From an uncultured Lachnospiraceae bacterium (GTDB lineage: Bacteria > Bacillota > Clostridia > Lachnospirales > Lachnospiraceae): a DNA stretch of 53,267 nt. The stretch lies in assembly GCA_905197485.1 (NCBI GenBank), contig CAJJYZ010000013.1, positions 1 to 53,267 on the forward strand, in the 5' to 3' direction. Shown piece by piece: positions 34,354 through 42,120 of this stretch (its first letter is position 1; each line of letters starts with the position of its first letter). Below the pieces are notes generated by a model, which worked only from the letters and a program-made list of their open reading frames with translations, did not search any database and had not been told where the DNA came from. Position numbers and translations under genes: made by a program.

Positions 34354-35631
34354 ATGGCAAATTGTGCAATTGTAGGCATCAACTGGGGTGATGAGGGTAA
34401 AGGAAGAATGGTAGACCTTCTGACGGAAGACTACGACGTTGTCGCTCGTTTTCAAGGAGGGGGCAACGCAGGACACACAGTAATCAACGAGCATGGAAAG
34501 TTTGCGCTTCATTTGCTTCCATCCGGAATTTTCCGTCCGGAGGTGGTGAATATCTTAGGAAATGGCGTTGCGCTTGACCCGGAGAATCTCTGGACAGAGA
34601 TGCAGGAAGTGATGTCCCAGGGGGTTGCATTGACACCGGAGAACCTCAAGATTAGTGACCGGGCGTCCTTACTGCTTCCATGGCACCGCCAGTTGGACGA
34701 GCTGGAGGAATGCCGTCTTGCAGATAAGAAATTCGGCTCCACGAAACAGGGAATCGCACCGTTTTACTCAGACAAGTATCAGAAGAAGACAATTCTTGCG
34801 GGAGAGCTATTCTATCCGGAAGAATTAAGGGAACATTTGAAAGATTTGATGGAGTGGAAGAATCTGACGCTGACAGAAGTGTATGGGGCTGAGCCTTATA
34901 CGATGGAGATGCTGGAGAACTGGATTGCGGAAGCTTGCGAGAAGATTAAACCGTATGTATGCGATACGGGAATGTTCCTGAAAGAAGCCCAAAAGGAAGG
35001 AAAGAGTATCCTCTTCGAGGCGCAGCTCGGTTCCCTTCGTGATTTGGATTATGGCATTCATCCGTATACAACATCTTCCAACACAATTGCAGCATTTGCG
35101 CCGGTAGGCTCCGGACTTCCGAGTGCGAAACTGGATGAGATTGTCGGCGTTGTGAAAGCGTACTCAAGCTGCGTAGGAGAAGGGCCTTTCGTATGTGAAC
35201 TCTTCGGGGAAGAGGCGGAAGCGCTTCGTGAGGCAGGAAACGAATATGGAGCGAAGACAGGCAGACCGAGACGTGTCGGACCAATCGATATTGTGGCGAC
35301 AAAATACGGAGTGGAAGTGCAGGCGGCGACAGATATCGCCTTGACAAAACTGGACGTATTGAGCGGTATGGACAAGATTCCGGTATGCACGCACTATATG
35401 CTGGATGGAAAGCAGATTGACCGTTTCCCATTTCCGACAGCTCTTTCCCATGCAAAACCAGTGATTGAATATTTCCCGGGATGGAATTGTGATATTTCCG
35501 GCGCGCGTACATGGGAAGAACTTCCAAAAGAAGCGCAGGAATATGTGTCATACATTGAAAAAGCGATTGAATGTCCGATTACTTACGTTTCCGTAGGACC
35601 GGAACGCGACAGCATTATCATCAGAAAGTAG
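34354..35631 (+). CDS. purA: Adenylosuccinate synthetase
   Basis: 425 residues. It links IMP and aspartate in AMP synthesis using GTP. The P-loop-like GINWGDEGKGRMVDLL, GGGNAGHTV, GSTKQGIAPFYSDK, the FEAQLGSLRDLDYGIHPYTTSSN active-site segment, and TGRPRRVGPID are seen. The start ATG 34354 follows GAGGAGG. Length matches the family (about 425-430). It is followed by purB 11 bases later, forming a two-step IMP to AMP unit. Confidence 0.97.
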   Translation: MANCAIVGINWGDEGKGRMVDLLTEDYDVVARFQGGGNAGHTVINEHGKFALHLLPSGIFRPEVVNILGNGVALDPENLWTEMQEVMSQGVALTPENLKISDRASLLLPWHRQLDELEECRLADKKFGSTKQGIAPFYSDKYQKKTILAGELFYPEELREHLKDLMEWKNLTLTEVYGAEPYTMEMLENWIAEACEKIKPYVCDTGMFLKEAQKEGKSILFEAQLGSLRDLDYGIHPYTTSSNTIAAFAPVGSGLPSAKLDEIVGVVKAYSSCVGEGPFVCELFGEEAEALREAGNEYGAKTGRPRRVGPIDIVATKYGVEVQAATDIALTKLDVLSGMDKIPVCTHYMLDGKQIDRFPFPTALSHAKPVIEYFPGWNCDISGARTWEELPKEAQEYVSYIEKAIECPITYVSVGPERDSIIIRK

Positions 35632-35642
35632 GAGGAAATGGT

Positions 35643-37058
35643 ATGACAAATAAATATGAATCTCCACTTTCATCTCGTTATGCATCGGACTATATGCTGA
35701 AACTTTTCTCCTCTGACACAAGATATCAGACATGGAGAAAGTTGTGGGTTTCTCTCGCAAAGGCGGAAAAAGAATTGGGACTTCCGATTACGGACGAACA
35801 GGTAGAAGAACTGGAAGCGCATGTAGAAGATATCGACTATGCTTGTGTAAGCAAAAGAGAAAAAGAAGTGCGTCATGACGTGATGGCACACGTGTACGCT
35901 TACGGACAGGTGGCGCCGTCGGCAGCGGGAATCATTCATCTCGGCGCGACAAGCTGCTATGTGACGGACAACGCGGACCTGGTGATTTATCGGGATGGAC
36001 TTCGTTATCTTAGAAGAGAGCTTTTGGGAGTGCTTGCCAATCTGTCTCAATTTGCGATGGAATATCGGGAACTTCCGACGCTTGGCTACACGCATTATCA
36101 GCCGGCACAGCTTGTAACAGTCGGGAAAAGAGCGTCTCTCTGGATGCAGGATTTTCTGTCGGATTTAGAGGAAATAGATTTTGCGATTGAGAATATTAAG
36201 TTCCTCGGCTGCCGGGGAACGACGGGAACGGAAGCAAGCTTTGTAGAACTGTTTGAAGGAAACAACGAGAAGATTGATGAGATGAACCGGAAGATTGCGT
36301 CAGACTTTGGGTTCACAGAATGTTTCGACGTATGCGGACAGACTTACCCGCGCAAGGTGGATTCCAGAATCTTAAACTGCCTTTCTTCGATTGCGCAGAG
36401 CTGTTATCGTATGGCAAACGACATCCGCCTTCTGCAGCATGACCGTCAGGTAGAAGAACCGTTTGAAAAGAACCAGATAGGCTCTTCTGCCATGGCATAT
36501 AAGAGAAACCCGATGCGAAGTGAACGTATCTGCTCTCTTGCCCGCTATTTGATGGCAGACGCCATGAATGCTCCGATGACGGCATCTACACAGTGGATGG
36601 AGCGTACACTGGATGATTCGGCAAACCGCAGAATCTCCATGCCGGAAGGCTTCTTGTGTGCAGATGCGATTCTCCGCCTTGCACAGAATGTAACGGACGG
36701 ACTTCATGTCAACGAAAAGATAGTGGGAAAAGCGGTAAAAGAATATCTTCCGTTCATCGCTACAGAGAATCTGATGATGGAAGCGGTAAAACGCGGCGGA
36801 GACCGCCAGAACTTACATGAGATTATCCGTCAGTGCTCCATGGAGGCAACTGCCAAGATGAAGAACGGAGAAGAATGCGACTTGTTGAAAAGACTGGCAG
36901 AAGAGAAAGACTTCGGTCTTACGGAAGCTGAGATGAATGAACTTCTAAGACCGGAACTTTATATCGGACGATGCCCGGAACAGGTAGAAGCATTGGTAGA
37001 AAAAGTCAAACCATTGTTAAACGGAATAGAAAAAGAATCTGCAGAGATTGGATTATAA
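35643..37058 (+). CDS. purB: Adenylosuccinate lyase
   Basis: 471 residues. It cleaves adenylosuccinate to AMP and SAICAR to AICAR. The fumarase-superfamily signature SSAMAYKRNPMRSERI, the His-bearing THYQPAQLVTVGKR and the TSCYVTDNADL segment are present. The chosen start ATG 35643 (MTNKYESPL) follows AGTAGGAGG; an in-frame start at 35571 would overlap purA. The stop is followed by a long perfect palindrome that probably ends transcription. Confidence 0.96.
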   Translation: MTNKYESPLSSRYASDYMLKLFSSDTRYQTWRKLWVSLAKAEKELGLPITDEQVEELEAHVEDIDYACVSKREKEVRHDVMAHVYAYGQVAPSAAGIIHLGATSCYVTDNADLVIYRDGLRYLRRELLGVLANLSQFAMEYRELPTLGYTHYQPAQLVTVGKRASLWMQDFLSDLEEIDFAIENIKFLGCRGTTGTEASFVELFEGNNEKIDEMNRKIASDFGFTECFDVCGQTYPRKVDSRILNCLSSIAQSCYRMANDIRLLQHDRQVEEPFEKNQIGSSAMAYKRNPMRSERICSLARYLMADAMNAPMTASTQWMERTLDDSANRRISMPEGFLCADAILRLAQNVTDGLHVNEKIVGKAVKEYLPFIATENLMMEAVKRGGDRQNLHEIIRQCSMEATAKMKNGEECDLLKRLAEEKDFGLTEAEMNELLRPELYIGRCPEQVEALVEKVKPLLNGIEKESAEIGL

Positions 37059-37059
37059 T

Positions 37060-37104
37060 CAATTGGGGACGTAGTAAAATGTAACTTTACTACGTCCCCA
37101 ATTG
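37060..37104 (+). repeat. 19-bp perfect palindrome (REP-like / MITE-like hairpin)
   Basis: CAATTGGGGACGTAGTAAA (37060-37078), loop ATGTAAC, and the exact reverse complement (37086-37104). The ends TTGGGGAC/GTCCCCAA match hairpins seen around REP-associated IS200-type transposons in Clostridia. It lies between converging purB and the M42 peptidase, so it can act as a bidirectional terminator, but the U-tract is weak. The size and loop suggest a repeated element; its copy number cannot be seen in the window. Confidence 0.75.
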
Positions 37105-37110
37105 CGTTTT

Positions 37111-37148
37111 GCCCTGTCCCTAATTGAAAAGAGCCCTGTCCCCAACTG
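37111..37148 (+). repeat. Direct repeat of a GCCCTGTCCC motif
   Basis: GCCCTGTCCCTAATTG (37111-37126) and GCCCTGTCCCCAACTG (37133-37148) are 14/16 identical, adjacent to the palindrome and sharing its GTCCC(C/T)AA core. They are probably fragments of the same repeat family. Confidence 0.6.
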
Positions 37149-37152
37149 CGAC

Positions 37153-38193
37153 TTATACTAATCCTAAGTAAGCGCAGATAAGTTTTAATGTGTTTTCGAG
37201 ACCGTCTACGTGTGTTCTTTCCATACCATGGGAAGCGTGTACACCAGGTCCGATGAGAGCGGCGCGTGTGTCATATCCTGCGTGCCATAAAGCTCCTGCA
37301 TCAGAGCTGTATCTTGGGTAAATATCAACAGCGTAGTCGATGCCATGCTTCTTAGAGAGCTCGATGAGACGGGATGTCATTTCGTAATCATATGGGCCCA
37401 TTCTGTCTTTTGCACAGATGGAAACCTGCTGTTCTGTACAACTTAAATCACATCCGACACATCCCATATCTACTACGAGAAGTTCTTCGATATTCTTCGG
37501 AAGAGTTGCTCCGCCGTAACCGATTTCTTCATGGACAGAGAAGCAGAAGTGTGTTTTGTACATTGGCTTGATATTCTGTTCTTTCATTAATTTCAAAACG
37601 GCAAGTTCAAGAGCCGCACATGCTTTATCATCAATGAAACGTGTTTTTAAGAAACCACTCTCTGTTACCGTTGTTTTCGGGTCGTAGCAGATGAAGTCTC
37701 CAGCAGAGATTCCAAGAGCTTCCACGTCTTCCTTGCTGTGTACAGGCTCGTCGAGTCTGACTGCCATATTGTCTGCATCGCGAACTCTTGTCTCAGCGTC
37801 CGGATGTACGTGGATGGCAGGAGAAAGGGAAAGAATTGTTCCTGTGTATACACGACCGTCTCTTGTGTAAATGCGGCAGTATTCGCCGTCTAATGTTGGA
37901 ACGATTGGTCCACCTACAAGAGTGAACATTAAGTAACCTTCGGAAGTGATAGAACGTACCATCAGACCTAATGTATCTACGTGAGCGGAAAGAGCGACTT
38001 CCTTCTCGTTGTTTTCGCCTTCGGCAGTTACGATAACATTGCCTAAATTGTTGCGGTATGCCGGATATCCCATAGCCTGTGCAGTCTCAAGCACATACTG
38101 GGATACTTTGTCAGTAAATCCGGTTGGGCTGTCGATGGCGAAAAGAGATTTGGAAATCTCAAGTGTTTCTTGTGCATGTTGTTTAAAATCCAT
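37153..38193 (-). CDS. M42-family metallopeptidase (TET-type aminopeptidase)
   Basis: 346 residues. Two-metal aminopeptidase. The conserved metal and catalytic sites are seen: SAHVDTLGLMV, IDDKACAALEL, catalytic SVHEEIGYGGA, and a C-terminal ASHGMERTHVDG. These enzymes trim peptides and form large dodecamers. Start ATG 38193 has AGGAGG on the minus strand. It is divergent from the DUF819 membrane gene, with an operator-like repeat cluster between them. The specificity (glutamyl, leucyl or lysyl) cannot be read from sequence. Confidence 0.92.
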   Translation of the reverse strand: MDFKQHAQETLEISKSLFAIDSPTGFTDKVSQYVLETAQAMGYPAYRNNLGNVIVTAEGENNEKEVALSAHVDTLGLMVRSITSEGYLMFTLVGGPIVPTLDGEYCRIYTRDGRVYTGTILSLSPAIHVHPDAETRVRDADNMAVRLDEPVHSKEDVEALGISAGDFICYDPKTTVTESGFLKTRFIDDKACAALELAVLKLMKEQNIKPMYKTHFCFSVHEEIGYGGATLPKNIEELLVVDMGCVGCDLSCTEQQVSICAKDRMGPYDYEMTSRLIELSKKHGIDYAVDIYPRYSSDAGALWHAGYDTRAALIGPGVHASHGMERTHVDGLENTLKLICAYLGLV

Positions 38194-38242
38194 AATAAAC
38201 TCCTCCTTTATAGCGAACCTGTTGTTGAAAATTATGTTTGCT

Positions 38243-38280
38243 TGTTATGCTGTTATGCGAGCCATAACATTGTTAACAAT
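38243..38280. promoter_or_regulatory. Cluster of inverted and direct repeats in the divergent M42/DUF819 promoter region
   Basis: TGTTATG at 38243-38249 and 38251-38257 (direct), CATAACA at 38263-38269 (inverted relative to the second, 5-base spacer), then the 12-base palindrome ATTGTTAACAAT at 38269-38280. This looks like a regulator binding cluster. The GntR/FCD gene at 39684 is the nearest candidate regulator, and neither promoter is sharply defined. Confidence 0.45.
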
Positions 38281-38383
38281 TTATGATAAATGGCAAAAAA
38301 AGTCAAGAGCAATTATCACTAAAATATTGGTGCGGATTTTGGTGGAAATTCTTTGACGGGGAAAAGAAAAAGGAGATTTGTAA

Positions 38384-39547
38384 ATGAATGCGTTGATTTC
38401 AGACACACAAGGACTTTTGTTCGTAGTGCTTCTTATGGTAGCCTTTGCATTATGGCTTCAGAAGTACAAAATTTTTAAATCATTGGGTCCGGTTCTTACA
38501 GTTGTTGTACTTGGAATTATTCTTTCAAATACACACATAGTTCCGATTTCTCATGAATTTTATGATTCCATTTCTACATACTGCGTGCAGGCGGCTATCT
38601 GTATTTGTCTGCTGAGCATGAATGTAACGGAATTGAAAAAGCTGAATAAAGAACCGGTATTAGCTCTTATTTCAGCTATCGCATCTGTATGTATCGTAGC
38701 GATTGTTCTCGGTATCTTCTTTGCACCAAAGATTATCGAAGGATGGAAATGCGCGGGTATGTTCGTAGGTACTTATACAGGTGGAACACCGAACCTTACA
38801 GCAATTGCAACAGGACTTGATACATCCAGAGAAACATTGGCGGCAGCCAATGCGGCGGATTACGTGGTATCCACACCGCTTATGGTATTCCTTTTTGCAG
38901 CGCCGGCTATTTTGAAGGCATCAAAGAAATGGAATAAATTCTGGCCATATCAGTTCTCACAGGACGAATTAGACGAAAAAGGAACAGAGCCATTGATGGC
39001 AGATAAGAAATGGTCCATCAAAGATATCGCATGGCTTCTCACAATCGGATTCGGAGTAGCATGGATTACGACTGTTCTGGCACAGGCAATCTTCTCGGAT
39101 TCCTTCTGGAAAGCAGGAAGACTCCTTCTTGTAACAACAATTTCTATCTGTCTTGCACAGGTACCGGCAGTGAAGAAATTAAGAGGAAATCTTGACCTTG
39201 GACTTTTCATCTCGCTTATCTTCCTTGCTACAATCGGATTTGCGGTAGACTTGAAACAGTTCTTAGGTTCTGCACTCATGATGACACTCTATGTATTCTT
39301 CATGTTAGTTGGATGTATTTTGTTACACCTTATCATCTGCCGTCTGATGAAAATCAAGTATGAGTATGTTGTGCTTTCCATGGTTGGCTGTATTGTAGAC
39401 GCACCAACAGCAGGTCTGACAGCAGCCGGTGGAAACTGGAAGTCACTCATCAATGTCGGTGTGATTATGGGAGTCATTGCAGGGGCGTGCGGGAACTATG
39501 TCGGAATCATGGTCGCCTATGCGGTGAAAGCTCTTTGCGGGCTCTAA
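38384..39547 (+). CDS. DUF819-family membrane protein (YjcL-like)
   Basis: 387 residues with about ten membrane helices. The family signature around GTYTGGTPNLTAIATGL is present, and a second conserved C-terminal segment is VDAPTAGLTAAGGNWKSL. DUF819 proteins resemble transporters, but their substrate is not established. The start ATG 38384 follows AAAGGAG. It is divergent from the M42 aminopeptidase and followed by a terminator and a GntR-type regulator, so a peptide- or amino-acid-linked role with those genes is possible. This is inference. Confidence 0.85.
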   Translation: MNALISDTQGLLFVVLLMVAFALWLQKYKIFKSLGPVLTVVVLGIILSNTHIVPISHEFYDSISTYCVQAAICICLLSMNVTELKKLNKEPVLALISAIASVCIVAIVLGIFFAPKIIEGWKCAGMFVGTYTGGTPNLTAIATGLDTSRETLAAANAADYVVSTPLMVFLFAAPAILKASKKWNKFWPYQFSQDELDEKGTEPLMADKKWSIKDIAWLLTIGFGVAWITTVLAQAIFSDSFWKAGRLLLVTTISICLAQVPAVKKLRGNLDLGLFISLIFLATIGFAVDLKQFLGSALMMTLYVFFMLVGCILLHLIICRLMKIKYEYVVLSMVGCIVDAPTAGLTAAGGNWKSLINVGVIMGVIAGACGNYVGIMVAYAVKALCGL

Positions 39548-39597
39548 AAAATTAGAAGAATATGGATATTTAAAAAATCCTATATAAAGGTCAGGGG

Positions 39598-39629
39598 AAA
39601 GATTGCGTACAAAGTTGCGCAATCTTTTT
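39598..39629 (+). terminator. Intrinsic terminator of the DUF819 gene
   Basis: AAAGATTGCG (39598-39607) and CGCAATCTTT (39618-39627) pair perfectly over 10 bp with a U-rich tail. The hairpin sits just before the regulator gene. Confidence 0.85.
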
Positions 39630-39683
39630 CTGTATGGTAGGATAGAAAGAGCAGATATATTTTTTAGGAGAAGGTATGAGACT

Positions 39684-40373
39684 ATGGCACGATTACATTA
39701 TCGTACATTACGTGAGAATGTAGTAGATGCGATTCGAATTAAGATTTTAGATGGAGAACTTGTTCCGGGAATGCGGATTATAGAGCAGGACCTGGCTGCG
39801 AAGCTTGGAATCAGCCGGGGACCCGTAAGAGAGGCGTTGCGGCAGCTGGAGCAGGAAGGTTTGATTGAATATTCAAGAAACGTGGGATGCTCGGTAAAGG
39901 GAGTCTCCCTCGAGGATGTCTACGAGATTTATATGCTTCGCGCATATTATGAGATTCTTGCAATCAGGCTCTGTAAAGGAAAGCTTTCAGGACAGGCATT
40001 GGAAGCAATGGAGCAGATATTGGAGCGGATGCAGAAGATGAAGCCCGGAGAATTTCGGAATGTGGCGGAATATGATGTGATGTTTCATGAGGCGATTATG
40101 GATTGTGGGAAGATGCCGCGATTGAAAAAAGCGTGGGCAGACTTGAACTATGGAGCTGTGATAAGCTGTTATCTCAGCTATAGTGACAAGAATGAGATGA
40201 TTGAACGTCAATATGCTATCCACAGGGATTTATTTTCCGTATGTTGTACAAGGGATGCGGATATGATTTGTGAAGCAATTGCAAAGCACTACGGAATGGT
40301 GATGGAGAGAAATAAAGATAAGACGGGGGAACTCTCAGATATTTACAATTTCTCTTTACATGTCGAAGCATAA
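39684..40373 (+). CDS. GntR-family (FadR/FCD subgroup) transcriptional regulator
   Basis: 229 residues. The N-terminal winged helix shows LRENVVDAIRIKILDGEL, GMRIIEQDLAAKLGISRGPVREALRQLEQEGLIEY. The FCD ligand-binding domain follows with conserved metal-ligand positions (AEYDVMFHEAIMD; YAIHRDLF; KHYGMVMER). The start ATG 39684 follows AGGAGAAGG; a longer in-frame start at 39603 would run through a terminator hairpin. It may control the DUF819 and M42 genes upstream through the repeats at 38243-38280. The ligand, probably a small carboxylate, is unknown. Confidence 0.9.
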   Translation: MARLHYRTLRENVVDAIRIKILDGELVPGMRIIEQDLAAKLGISRGPVREALRQLEQEGLIEYSRNVGCSVKGVSLEDVYEIYMLRAYYEILAIRLCKGKLSGQALEAMEQILERMQKMKPGEFRNVAEYDVMFHEAIMDCGKMPRLKKAWADLNYGAVISCYLSYSDKNEMIERQYAIHRDLFSVCCTRDADMICEAIAKHYGMVMERNKDKTGELSDIYNFSLHVEA

Positions 40374-40381
40374 GAAAATAG

Positions 40382-40420
40382 AAATGCGGAACAGGCGTGA
40401 ATGCTTGTCCCGCATTTTTT
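40382..40420. terminator. Bidirectional terminator between gntR-type gene and rRNA methyltransferase
   Basis: AAATGCGGAACAGGC and GCTTGTCCCGCATTT form a 15-bp stem with one mismatch and one G-U, followed by TTTT. It separates converging genes. Confidence 0.85.
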
Positions 40421-40437
40421 CTGAATAATAGGGCTTG

Positions 40438-41298
40438 TTATTTTGCTTCCCAGCGTCCGGAAGCTCCACAAGGAAGCACGAGACCATTTGAAGAAACCGG
40501 AAGTCCGATTTCCTGGGAATCCACTGTTCCATTCCATTTCTTTAACTCGGTCGCCAACATATAAGTCAGTACGGAAGGCGCAAGTCCTGTCGTGTAGGAG
40601 TTGATGAGGAAGAAGAGCGGTTCATTGGAGAGAATCTGTGTGCAAAGTTTTACGAGAGGGTGAATGGCATCCTCGATTTTCCAGATTTCTCCTTTTGGTC
40701 CGCGCCCATAAGAAGGAGGGTCCATGATGATGGCATCATAGTGATTTCCTCTTCGAATCTCACGTTCTACGAATTTTACGCAATCGTCTACAAGCCAGCG
40801 AATCGGCGCGTCTGCAAGTCCGGATGAGACTGCGTTTTCCTTTGCCCAGGCAACCATACCTTTGGAAGCGTCCACATGAGTGACGCTTGCGCCAGCAGCG
40901 GCAGCGGCGAGTGTTGCGCCTCCGGTATAGGCAAACAGATTCAGCACTTTGATTGGTCTGCCGGCATTCTTGATTTTGTCAGAGAACCAGTCCCAGTTCG
41001 TTGCCTGTTCCGGGAACAGCCCCGTATGTTTGAAACTAAATGGTTTTAAGTTGAAAGTCAGATTCTTATAGTGAATCTGCCATTGTTCCGGAAGGTCGAA
41101 GAATTCCCATTCTCCGCCGCCTTTCTTGCTGCGGTGGTAGTGTCCGTTCATTTTCTTCCAGCCTTTGTGTGTCTTTGGGGTATCCCAGATTACCTGCGGG
41201 TCCGGACGAACGAGAAGGTAATCGCCCCAGCGTTCTAATTTCTCTCCCTTAGAGGAGTCTATTACTTCATAATCTTTCCAGCCATCTGCTATCCACAT
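40438..41298 (-). CDS. Class I SAM-dependent methyltransferase, likely RlmI-like rRNA methyltransferase
   Basis: 286 residues. The SAM-binding motif I is VLNLFAYTGGATLAAAAAGASVTHVDAS. The catalytic motif IV is IMDPPSYGRG. The pattern FPEQATNWDW before motif I and the C-terminal NSYTTGL segment are typical of RlmI/RlmK-like rRNA cytosine/guanine methyltransferases without a PUA domain. The start is the ATG at 41298 on the minus strand. It is not functionally linked to the selenium genes on the other side. The exact rRNA position is not known. Confidence 0.85.
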   Translation of the reverse strand: MWIADGWKDYEVIDSSKGEKLERWGDYLLVRPDPQVIWDTPKTHKGWKKMNGHYHRSKKGGGEWEFFDLPEQWQIHYKNLTFNLKPFSFKHTGLFPEQATNWDWFSDKIKNAGRPIKVLNLFAYTGGATLAAAAAGASVTHVDASKGMVAWAKENAVSSGLADAPIRWLVDDCVKFVEREIRRGNHYDAIIMDPPSYGRGPKGEIWKIEDAIHPLVKLCTQILSNEPLFFLINSYTTGLAPSVLTYMLATELKKWNGTVDSQEIGLPVSSNGLVLPCGASGRWEAK

Positions 41299-41397
41299 AT
41301 ATATTTACCTCATAATCTGTTGTTTTTTTCTACTTAATTATATGAAAGAATAGGAAGAAAGTAAAGAGGAAGTGCGTTGTTAATAGGGAAAAAGAGG

Positions 41398-41426
41398 TTT
41401 ACCTTTTGTCGAAACAGTGATAGAAT
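41398..41426 (+). promoter_or_regulatory. SigA-type promoter of the selenium operon
   Basis: -35 TTTACC (41398-41403), a 17-base spacer, and -10 TAGAAT (41421-41426), 63 bases before yedF. The same TAGAAT -10 occurs in the promoter before the grd riboswitch. Confidence 0.6.
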
Positions 41427-41488
41427 GTTTCTATAAGTGTGGAAGATGGGGTCTCCAAATTTATGAAATACAGAAAGGTGAGAGAAAC

Positions 41489-42091
41489 ATGGTAACAGTA
41501 AATGCGATGGGCGATAATTGCCCAATCCCGGTAATTAAAACAAAAAAGGCGATGCAGGAGATTACAGGTCCTGAAGTGATTGAAGTATTGGTAGACAACG
41601 AAATCGCGGTGCAGAATGTGACGAAGATGGCAACGAGCGAGGGCGGAGTCGTAACATCAGAGAAAGTAGCGGAGAAGGAATTTAAGGTTACAATCCAGAT
41701 GAACGGCGCAATCGCTCCATCTGAAGAAGAGGCAGGCTGTGCGCCGGATAAGAGAGATAACACAGTAGTTGTGATTTCTTCCGACCGTATGGGTGCAGGG
41801 AACGACGAACTTGGAAAAGTCCTTATCAAAGGATTTATCTTTGCAGTCACACAGTTGGACAAACTCCCGAAAGCAATGCTTTTCTATAACGGAGGAGCAA
41901 CACTTACAGCGGAAGGTTCTGATTCTTTGGAAGATTTGAAACATCTGGAGGCGCAGGGCGTCGAGATTATGACTTGTGGAACATGTCTGAACTATTATGG
42001 ACTTACAGACAAACTTGCGGTAGGAACAGTGACAAATATGTACAGCATCGTGGAGACAATGGCCGGTGCTTCAAAAATTATTCAGCCTTAA
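41489..42091 (+). CDS. yedF: Selenium metabolism protein YedF (TusA-like + DsrE-like)
   Basis: 200 residues. The N-terminal TusA/SirA-like domain has Cys11 in NCPIPVIKTKKAM, and the C-terminal DsrE/F-like part (about 92-195) shows VVISSDRMGAGNDELGKVLIKGFI and CGTCLNYYGL. This two-domain YedF form is found in genomes that use selenium and is thought to carry reduced selenium to SelD. Start ATG 41489 (MVTVNAMGDN) follows GAAAGGTGAG; an in-frame upstream start at 41417 is less likely. It precedes selD by 29 bases. Confidence 0.92.
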   Translation: MVTVNAMGDNCPIPVIKTKKAMQEITGPEVIEVLVDNEIAVQNVTKMATSEGGVVTSEKVAEKEFKVTIQMNGAIAPSEEEAGCAPDKRDNTVVVISSDRMGAGNDELGKVLIKGFIFAVTQLDKLPKAMLFYNGGATLTAEGSDSLEDLKHLEAQGVEIMTCGTCLNYYGLTDKLAVGTVTNMYSIVETMAGASKIIQP

Positions 42092-42120
42092 TACTGGAAG
42101 AAAGGAGAGAGGAAGCGTAT

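Noticed and set aside
38009..38356. Plus-strand 115-codon frame in the M42/DUF819 gap
   Set aside because: It mostly lies antisense to the M42 gene, has no ribosome site and no family resemblance.
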